From positions 1,736,001 through 1,800,000 of the forward strand of contig JAVTLE010000010.1 in the NCBI GenBank assembly GCA_033439295.1: 64,000 bases of DNA, given 5' to 3'. The stretch is from Deuterostichococcus epilithicus. Its lineage: Eukaryota > Chlorophyta > Trebouxiophyceae > Prasiolales > Stichococcaceae. The translations under genes and the position numbers were made by a program. Within the stretch, counting starts at the first letter, position 1. The number at the start of each line of letters is the position of its first letter. Under the pieces are notes generated by a model. That model searched no databases. It was given only the letters and a program-made list of their open reading frames with translations, and was not told the origin of the DNA. Shown here one piece after another: positions 56,262 to 64,000 of the stretch.

Positions 56262-57285
56262 TGCATTAGATCAGCCGTGCGGTCATAGCTCGTATAGAAT
56301 GAGACCTCTGCCGCAGTGGTGCGTCATGCGCACAGGGCGAAGCAGCAATTCTTATGTGTTTGAGCTTGGCTTTAGTACCCAATACTGCGGGAAAAATTTA
56401 TAAGTCGTAGTAAAGGAAAGTATGTAGGGTTCGTGAACGAAATTAGAAACTGGTAACGTGACCACATATTGGTTTAACCTCGCAGTCGCATACGCGCTGC
56501 AAGCTGCATTGCCTCCAAGTTTGGAACAGCAGTTGACGCTTTGGTGCGTTCTTTATCATGGGAGAGGATTTCATGTCGGGCACGATTGGTTCATGGTTTC
56601 CTGAAACTCCACTTCAGAGGGTTGGATTCATCACCGTCATGGCGCTCAAGGCTCTCAGCATTTCTAGATTATATATAATTTTATTTTTATTTTATTTTAT
56701 TATACCCGCAAGAGCGGGCATACATCCTTTAAGCCGACGCTTAAGAGGCTTCCATAACACACGATCAGGGGCTGTTGCGTTCGTTCCGCGTGCTGCGCAC
56801 CGTATTGTTGGTATCATTGGCGAGTTCAGTCCCTGAACACGACCAGCCCACCGCAGCTCGTCACCTCTGTTCATTGCCACTGGCCGTGTGCAGGAACGAG
56901 CAGTCCGCGCAAATTCTCACAGCGTGCGCTCATCACAGATTTCTCAAAGCAGCTCTTGCTTCTTATGATTGACGACACTCGCCGTAACCTGACCCGGAAC
57001 GCCCCAGCTGGAGCGCAGCGCATTCTCGGACCCAGCAAAGAGCACGAGACTGCGCCAAACGGCACAGGGTGTGAAGCTTCGTCTAACTCGCTGTATCTCG
57101 CTGTAAGTTGCTATAGGAAACAAAGGGACAGTCCCACTTCTACATTTTACTCTCGCGGATCGCTGCAAGTGAATAGATCACCAGAGCACTTTCGCAAATT
57201 CCTTCGGCTCCAGCAACAAGATCAGTGCCAGGTAGCGTCGCCTATCGACGCAAGTCCCTACACGACGAGAACGCACGGTGCCACC
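56262..57285. other. AT-rich intergenic region with T4A-type low-complexity tract
   Basis: About 1 kb with no supported gene. At 56667-56702 there is a tract of ATTTT/ATTTTT units, strongly AT-rich for this genome. It is followed at 56705-56718 by a CCCGC-AAGA-GCGGG hairpin. The region contains the 3' UTR of the surface protein and the promoter of the next gene. Confidence 0.55.
56667..56702. repeat. A/T low-complexity tract
   Basis: Imperfect repeat of TTTTA/TTTTTA units after ATATATAA. It stands out from GC-rich surroundings. Confidence 0.8.
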
Positions 57286-59927
57286 ATGCAGGCCGCTTTC
57301 GGGAGCCTGCAGCCCCTACACAAGCTCACTGTACACGTGATAGTGGACAACGAGACCGACGGCATCTGCACGCCCTGCGACGCGGCCCGCCCAGCGCCCG
57401 GCGATGCGGGCGCTCTCTCCTGCTGCAGCTACATGTCCGAGATGTCAGCGGTCTTCGCGCGCGACGGCGCCCTGGATTTCAACCATATCTGCACTGCAGG
57501 AGCGCGGCTGATTTTGAGTCAACTGCTGTATCTGAGTCTTTTACATGCTGCATGTGCAGTGCACGATGAGGCAAATGAGCGTGATGTGGCACCAGCCGGT
57601 GCTCACGCAACTTGAGCCATGCAGGCCTCAAAGGGCAAATGACACCGCGTGATGCCATGTTATGATAGGGCAAGGCCTGTCGCTGATGCTGGAGGCGGAG
57701 GCGGGCGATATGAGATGCTCGCTACTGTTTGACGGCGGCCCGACGGGCGACGTCTGGGGGCAAAACGCGGCGCGGCTAGGGCTTGACCTTGCGACTGTGG
57801 ACACCGCCGTCCTCAGCCACTGGTGAGCTTCCGCACGTGGCAAGCCCGATGCAGGCTGAAAGGCTGTGGATACTGATGAGCACTGCGGGCTGCTGCGGGC
57901 GTGCCAGATGTCGAGTCTGGCGGCGCGTCAACGTGTGGCCCGAGGTGCACATCGGAAGATTTCCTGGGGTCCACCATCAAGAGCGGCTGTTGGTTATAAG
58001 CATCATCTTAAGACATTGTGGCCTACCCACGCTGCACCTTGATGACGCCAGCCGCCCTAGTGCACCCGCCTCGTTGGTTTGTTGTGACAACCTGGCAGCA
58101 TGACATGTCAGGCACCTGGACCACAGCAGCGGCCTGCCGCGCGCCGTCCGCGACATCGCCGTGGCAAAGCGCGCAGCCGCAGTCGCCGCCACCAATTATG
58201 CAGGCCAGCCGCAGCCGAAGCAGCAGCCGCGGTCGCCTGTGCTGGACGTGCACGCATATAGGCCACTGCGCCGCGGCATCCAGCTGCCTGGCAAAGTCGG
58301 CGCCTTCAATCCGGTGGGTGTACTCCCAAGCTTTCCTCGCTTCCTGATGCTTTCAACTATGATCCCAGTCGCGCAGCATCGAGCCGAGTGTATCAACGAC
58401 AGGCAGAATCTATCAGCTGCCAAATCACAAGGCAGGGAGCCTGAGATTCAGCCAGGCAGATTTTGCTGCACATCAACCACCCGAACATTTTGCCGCCAAG
58501 CACAAAACAGCATTGGCATGCTCTCCTATTAGCTGGAGGCGGTGGGTGGGTGATGCATCCAGATAGCGAAGCAAACGCTTGCATCCACCATGTCATATCT
58601 CTGTCGTGGTGCGCCTCAACGTGCAGGACCCGATTTTTGAGGAGCTGGAGGCAGCCGGTTGGGTGGTGAAGCACCACGTCGAGCCGCACACCTTGCTGGG
58701 CGGCTGCTTCTACGTCAGCGGCGCTGTGCCGCGAGTGACAGGATCCGAGAACAGGCAGCCCGGGCACCTTCGGTGAGTCGATTGCTGCCGTCGCGTCTCA
58801 GCATGGGGCCAGCTGACGGCCAGCCAGTCGCGTTCTCTGGGGGCCGCTGGCTGCCGTGGCATGCATTACAGCACAGCTGCGTGTAGCAGCGATCGATCAT
58901 AGCGGTGGCGGCCCAACCAGCCGCCGCGGCCGGTGCACAATGCGCATTAGCGGTCAACAGACACAGCCACACTGTGGTGTGCGCACGCCCGGCACCTAGC
59001 CTAATTACCGAATATGAAAAACCCAAATATGGCGGTCACGATGCTATGCTCCTTTTTGAACTCTGTAGACAGTGGGAGAGCGGCGCCTGGGAACCGAACC
59101 GCATCCGCTGCAGCCCACCGCACAGCCTCCATGGACCCTGACAACAGCCTGCAGCGACCTGTACATACGGAATAAACCTGACAGCGAGTGAAATTTGCTC
59201 CTTGTGTGAACAGGCAGCGGGATGACGTCGCCTGGGAGCCGGATCCGCTGATCATGGACGAGCGTTACCTGGCGGTGCACATTGCTGGCCGTGGCCTGGT
59301 GGTCTTCTCCGCCTGCTCGCATGCTGGGATCATCAACGTCGTGCGCGACGCCACAGCGGCCTCCGGGCAGCATGGTGGGGGTTGACTCCCAGCTGCTGTC
59401 ATGCTGCAGTGACGCATTTCTGCTCGAAGATCCCTTCAGAAGTGCCGGTATCCTGCAATCTTCTGCAGTGGTATGCTCGGAGACCAACGCGGCAAGACTC
59501 TCCTTTGGAATGCCGGATACTCCCACGCGATTTGGCCGCCTCGTGAAGGCTGCCGTGCTCAATGACTTCCGGCCTGGCAGCCTGCAAACTGTGCGGCGTC
59601 GACACTTCCTCAAACGCCACCACCCGTGCTCACGTCGGAACCCACGATGACTCACCCAGTTGCCGTTGCTGGTCATGCTGAAACGTCAGCTGTCACATGG
59701 CTGCAGTGCATGCCGTGGTGGGCGGCCTGCACCTGGTGGGCTCTGCGTGCGAGACGCGCATCACGGCAACGGTGGCGGCGCTGGTGGACGCCGCACCGGC
59801 CCTCGTGCTTGCGGGCCACTGCACCGGCTGGCGCGCCAAGGCTGCGCTGGCAGCGGCACTGCCGGGCCGCTTCATGCCGCTGCTGACCGGCGGCACCTAC
59901 ACCTTTGACGCGGCCAAGGGCGCCTAG
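57286..59927 (+). CDS. Metallo-beta-lactamase-fold hydrolase (COG1237-like)
   Basis: Six exons join in phase to 371 residues: 57286-57517, 57669-57822, 58112-58313, 58627-58772, 59214-59374, 59707-59927. The zinc motif HxHxDH is present as SHWHLDHSSGL (His128, His130, Asp132, His133), split by an intron inside the Trp codon. Other metal-ligand blocks are FSACSHAGIINVVRDA and a C-terminal LAGHCTGWRA. The upstream part reads VHVIVDNETDGICTPCDAAR and CSLLFDGGPTGDVWGQNAAR, and a mid-domain GGLHLVGS occurs. This order (VDN, HxHxDH, CSHAGI, GGxHL, GHCT) matches the MBL subgroup of archaeal/bacterial dihydropterin-type phosphate synthase-like proteins. The substrate in algae is unknown. Start ATG at 57286 lies just before the first conserved strand. 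Exon 1 end is chosen by phase. Confidence 0.82.
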
Positions 59928-61218
59928 CTCGCGGAGTCTTGCATGTGCTCAAGTGCGCAGGGCTCGCCACCGGCCGTGGCGTGACGAGGTGTTGCGAGGG
60001 TGTCAAAAGACGATTCAGTAACCGGGTCTCGACCAATGTCCTTTCAATACTAAAGCTGTGTGATGTTCTGGGATCGAAATGTTTGTGGAACGGCATGGAT
60101 ATCGGAATTGCCCTTTGGTGTCGAGTGTCCTGCTTCACGATGCCCCATCTCAACCCTTCCCCTCAACGACCACAGACACAGAGACAATATACAACAATCG
60201 AAGACATAGTGTTGCTTGATCGTCATTTAGTCCTGTGCCTGTGGTACCTAGACGACATCAGCCGCCTTGACGGTCATTGCCAGTGCCGCTTCTGCAGCCG
60301 GCGCAGCTGTCACCCTTGCCCTCTGTAGCCCATCATCGGCCCAGTCAGCTTATGGGCCATGCTGGCGGGCTGCTGCACGAACCTGATGCCGCCAGTCATC
60401 GCTGCGCGCCCTGCGGCACCACCTGCATCCAGAGCACTCACATATGAGAGCATTGTTTCGTAACCCCGCACTCCCTCCCAGAGCACACCAGCCCCATACA
60501 GAGCAATTCCAAATGGCCCTGCAGACTCGCAAGTGCACATTGGGAGGAGCTGGTGTCCACCTGTCGAAAGCGGGCACGCGGTGACTAGCATCCTGTAAAA
60601 CGTGTGCAGCTGACACATGCAAACACGCGATGACGCACCTTGCTATGATGTGCTTGTCACCACCAACGGCTGTGACCTGCATGCCGGCTGAGCGACTGAG
60701 CATCCGAGAGAGCCAGGTGGAGCCGCAGCACTGTGGCGAATGCCAGCGCAGGTCGAGTGCGCCGCTATCTGCGTCACGGACCACCCCGCCACCTTTGGAT
60801 CCGCCGCTGGCGCCGTGTGCCCGCGTCTGGGGTGCACCTTGCCTGCTGGCGCTCGCCTGTGGAGGGGCATTGCAGGCTCGGAACCACACCCTGGCTTCCA
60901 GACAACTCTTGAGTGGAAGCATTCTGGCCATGCAGGCATGCTTGAGGAGTGTTTGGCTTTGTGCATCGCTGTTTTCAGCTACATCGCTGCGGCACAGTAC
61001 CTGACCGCTGCGCCGAAAGCTGTGCACCGCCGTGGCAGCCGCGGGCTGGCCGCCGCTGCCGCTGCCGCTACCGCTGCCACTGTGGCTGAGCCATATTTCT
61101 CACAATCCAGAAGCTATACCCGACGCTGTAGTCGCACACGCAGGTGACATGCCACAGCACGAGGCCAGAGCAGCGCCGCCACGGGTCCCACCTTGTTGTG
61201 GGCTCTAGCAAACTCGGT
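59928..61218. other. Convergent region; possible small minus-strand gene
   Basis: Between the MBL-hydrolase stop and the LRR-protein stop. The minus strand has coding-like pieces: about 60970-61100 (SATVAAVAAAAAAASPRLPR, transit-peptide-like), 60640-60860 (SKGGGVVRDADSGALDLRW, then SAGMQVTAVGGDKHIIA before a good donor), about 60348-60440 (AGRAAMTGGIRFVQQPASMA) and 60248-60330 (RARVTAAPAAEAALAMTVKA then ADVV and stop). I could not join them in phase or recognise a family. Treat as a candidate only. Confidence 0.3.
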
Positions 61219-64000
61219 TCAAGCGTACTCGAACTCCACATTGGCAAAGTCCAGCTGCGTGTTGTCCGGCGGCATGATCGCCGTCATGAAGTCGCCCAGC
61301 GGCGCCTCGCCGCCCCGTGCCAGCGGGCAAAGGTCCGCCCCGGCAGTGCTTCGAGCGCAAACACACGGCTGTTGACCTTGACGACGCCCCGGAAGCACGC
61401 ATGTACGTGTTGCAGCGTGTGTGCGAGCCGCAGTGTGTTGCCGTCCGTGGACCGAGCACTGTGGCAACGTTCGGAGATGGTTTGACTGCAGCTGACACAG
61501 ATGTCGTGTGCACGCCATGTCCTGGCGGCGGCACCTGACGACACATTGACAGGCCAATCTTGCTTCGATGTGCTTGGGATACACAAGAGTGCGAGAGCTG
61601 CACATCTGGAGCGCCCTCTTGCACCGGACCGGGGCCACACCTCTGCGCCAGACTCGGTCTGCTTCGTGACAAGGTACCGCAGCTTCGGCAGCTCGGCTGC
61701 CAGCGCCGCGACATCCGCTGCCGTCAGCAAGTCGGGCAACTCGCCGCCGTCTGCTGCGCAGCGCTCGGGGTGCATCGCAAGCACGTACAGCTGCTGCTGG
61801 GTGGCCAGGTGACGCAGGCTGCTGGGCGTCAAGTTGCTGTGGCGCCGCAGGTCGAGGTACGTCAGGCCCGCGCAGCCCGCGATCGCCTGTAGGGAGAATT
61901 GTGTGGAATGCCTGAGATGAGTTGCCATGGCAGCGATGGCACCGAGTGGCACAATTGGGCATTCCATGATTGTGCTAGCAATACGGCACGGCTTTATGCG
62001 ATCGCAGGCCAGCTCGTGTGCAATGCGTCTCGTCACATCAAGGAGGGAGGAGCATCAAGTTTGAGGTTTCATCTCAGCCAGTCTCATGAACAAATTGCCT
62101 GGACTTGGACCTCTGCAGACATCGTGCAGGCAGAGCACAGCAATTGCCGGGTCACGTGCAGCAGTCAACATGAGTCTTTGCAGTGCTGCCATGCTGCAGC
62201 ACGGGTCCAGGTCAGCATGCCCTCGATCCTGTCGGCTTCATTAGCGCGCTTGCCTGCATTGCGGCGTCTGCGCAGTAAAAGCCCCGTAGCGTGACGCCCG
62301 ACGGCTCGCCGGCACCCAGGTTCTGCAGCGTGTCGGCGCAGCCGCCCAGCAGGTGCAGGGAATCCAGCGCCGGCAGCGCCGCCAGCGTCGTCAGCTTGGC
62401 AGCATCATCTGGCGTCATGACCTCCAGGCACTGGAGCTCTAGGCAGCGGAGCCCGGCCATCCGCGTCAACCCGTCTATCTGCGCGGCCGTGGCGCAGGGC
62501 GGAGTTGCAAACTTTAGCGGGGCCGAGCAGGGATATCGGCGTCCAGGACGGACCATGAAACACACAACCGGGCGATCGGAAGGGAGCTTGCCCATGCCGG
62601 CCGGTGTATTGGCGGCATCCCGCTGCAGGTTGGATGTGGCGCTAGGCAATTGGCGGCGGTCTCTTGGTTCCAGATATGGGCTGCAGCACCTGGATCAGCG
62701 TGCTGCCACATAGGCGTGCCGTGCAAGGCCATGTAGGAGGTGACGCGGAAGGGCGGCGGTCACATCCTGAACATGAAGGCGGGCGCACCGGCAGGCGCAG
62801 TAGTGGCACCGCAAGCAGCTGCTCCAGATTCGTGAAGCACAACAGCTGGTCGAGGCCCAGCGGGTTATAGCCCTCCGCCAAGACGACGGCTCCCATCAGC
62901 GCCGGGCTCAGGCGCAGCGATGTCAGCTGCTGCTGCAGGCGCTCGTTGGACAGCAGCGTCTCGTGTGCCTGGGGGCAGGGACAGTGCAGGCCTTGACAGC
63001 TGGCAAACTCCCACAACAGGAGGCTCCTTGGAGCCTGTGCTACGGAGCTACGGAACCAGTGGGGGCCTCGCCTCACCGTCACATAGATTGACCATTGCAT
63101 TACTTCACTTCGCCTATCATGCACAGGTCTGAGCAANCCCCATTGNGCCTCCTTCTGAGCACTGCGCACACAGGCTGCAACACCTCCTTTGATGCACCAG
63201 ATGGCAGGTCTGAGCTCGAGTTGACAGCCACACACTGAGGGAAGCATAATGTTCTTGCGCACCTGGAGGCAGTTGTTGCCGCCGCTGTGCACCCAGCCGA
63301 TCGCGGCGGCATGGCTATCGTTTCTGTGAAAGCTCAACCGTGTCGAGCGCCCTGAAGCCTTCCGGCATCAGGCTGGGCGGCTTTGTTGCCAGAAAATCCA
63401 AGACGTAGCTGCAAGATGTTGATGATGACATTGTCAGTGTGTCTGGAGCGCCATGCATGCATTTCAGTCAAGGGAAAAGCACGGCCCGGGGCGGGATGGC
63501 AAGCTCGGGAATGATGGCATCTATACACTGACGGCCTGTAGTGCCTTGGGGAGGGGGGGGGGGAACCCCCTCCATGCGGCGNCTGTNGCATGAGAGGCTC
63601 AGCTGCCGGAGGACAGGCAGCTGCATGATGCTTTGCATGAGCACCTGCGGTGTGAGGAACCTGCCTTCAAGATGCCCGCCTTCAGGGCTTGAAAAGGAGG
63701 CAGCTGCACTTCCGGCCTTGTCACAGCAACACGGCGAGGAAGTCTGACTCACAGCCTGCAGGCGGTGGCCGCTCAGAAAGGCCTCACATTCGCCGATGGC
63801 ACCGCTTCTGGGATTGGGTACAGGGCTCAGCCGTACAGCTCGTGGCCCTGTTCGTATGCAACAGCCTTGGCCTGCGGACGCAACCTCAACAGAGTCTTCA
63901 CCAAAACCGGCATCTAGATGCAGGCCTGATCTGCGCACTACATCGCAGTCATGGGCGGCGCGCTGCCTGACAGGCCGCCTTCCTCAGCAGTCGTACTCTG
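61219..64000 (-). CDS. Leucine-rich-repeat protein, C-terminal part, runs off right edge
   Basis: Supported minus-strand exons are 62789-62968, 62254-62478, 61641-61886 and 61219-61368, with further blocks near 63350-63410, 63250-63312 and 63590-63730. Repeat-like segments: MQLPVLRQLSLS, LQQQLTSLRLSPALM, FTNLEQLLAVPLLRLP, RMAGLRCLELQCLEV, LPALDSLHLLGG, CAGLTYLDLRRHSNLTPSSL and LPKLRYLVT. The C-terminus reads APLGDFMTAIMPPDNTQLDF then ANVEFEYA and stop. This is an irregular LRR array like those in F-box/LRR and other algal LRR proteins. The N-terminus and any F-box or kinase domain lie outside the window. The exon at 62254 uses a GC donor. The exon between 62500 and 62789 could not be resolved. 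Four N bases (63137, 63146, 63582, 63587) fall within the gene, two of them inside an LRR block. Confidence 0.7.

Noticed and set aside
1-64000. CRISPR array, bacterial operon or prophage
   Set aside because: Genes are spliced and eukaryotic; no regularly spaced direct repeats with unique spacers were seen.

Overview
This window is nuclear DNA from a eukaryote, most likely a green microalga (Chlorophyta, Trebouxiophyceae-like). Genes are built from many short exons, typically 40-250 bp, with GT-AG introns of about 100-450 bp. The DNA is GC-rich overall. The gene set fits a photosynthetic alga: a DRP5B/ARC5-type plastid-division dynamin, an SPX/VTC/DUF202 polyphosphate polymerase, a plant-type ACAD10/11 (IBR3-like) fusion enzyme and algal aquaporins. 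Species cannot be fixed from sequence alone. Gene models were assembled by hand from splice consensus, reading phase and recognised protein families. No RNA evidence or database search was available.

Layout, left to right. EIF1AD-like RNA-binding protein (+, 644-1604). Gankyrin/PSMD10-like ankyrin protein (-, 1757-2991). LCAT-like acyltransferase/phospholipase (+, 3399-6253), divergent from it. DRP5B/ARC5 dynamin (+, 6636-13717). Two tandem MIP/aquaporin paralogues (-, 15495-18172 and 19405-21871). A secreted choloylglycine hydrolase/penicillin V acylase-like Ntn hydrolase with an unknown C-terminal extension (-, 22793-26796). A poorly resolved stretch (26.8-29.9 kb). ACAD10/11-like kinase-dehydrogenase fusion (+, 29966-37544). 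A relic of its own 3' end plus unidentified coding-like blocks (37.5-39.8 kb). A EEF1AKMT/METTL13-type methyltransferase (+, 39874-42564). VTC4-type polyphosphate polymerase (-, 43394-51917). A two-TM surface-type protein with Asp-rich and Pro-rich segments (+, 52591-56261). A metallo-beta-lactamase-fold hydrolase (+, 57286-59927). The C-terminal part of a leucine-rich-repeat protein that runs off the right edge (-, 61219 to end).

These are ordinary, functionally unrelated housekeeping genes rather than one pathway. The unusual feature is structural. At least six times, a decayed partial copy of an exon lies next to, or a few hundred bases from, the intact exon, inside an intron or just downstream of the gene. 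DRP5B, ACAD10/11 (four sites) and the methyltransferase all show it. This looks like a recurrent local duplication process that seeds introns with exon relics. Other points to check are GC-AG introns in six genes, an in-frame stop at one exon border of the Ntn-hydrolase gene, and a long open frame directly after the DRP5B stop.
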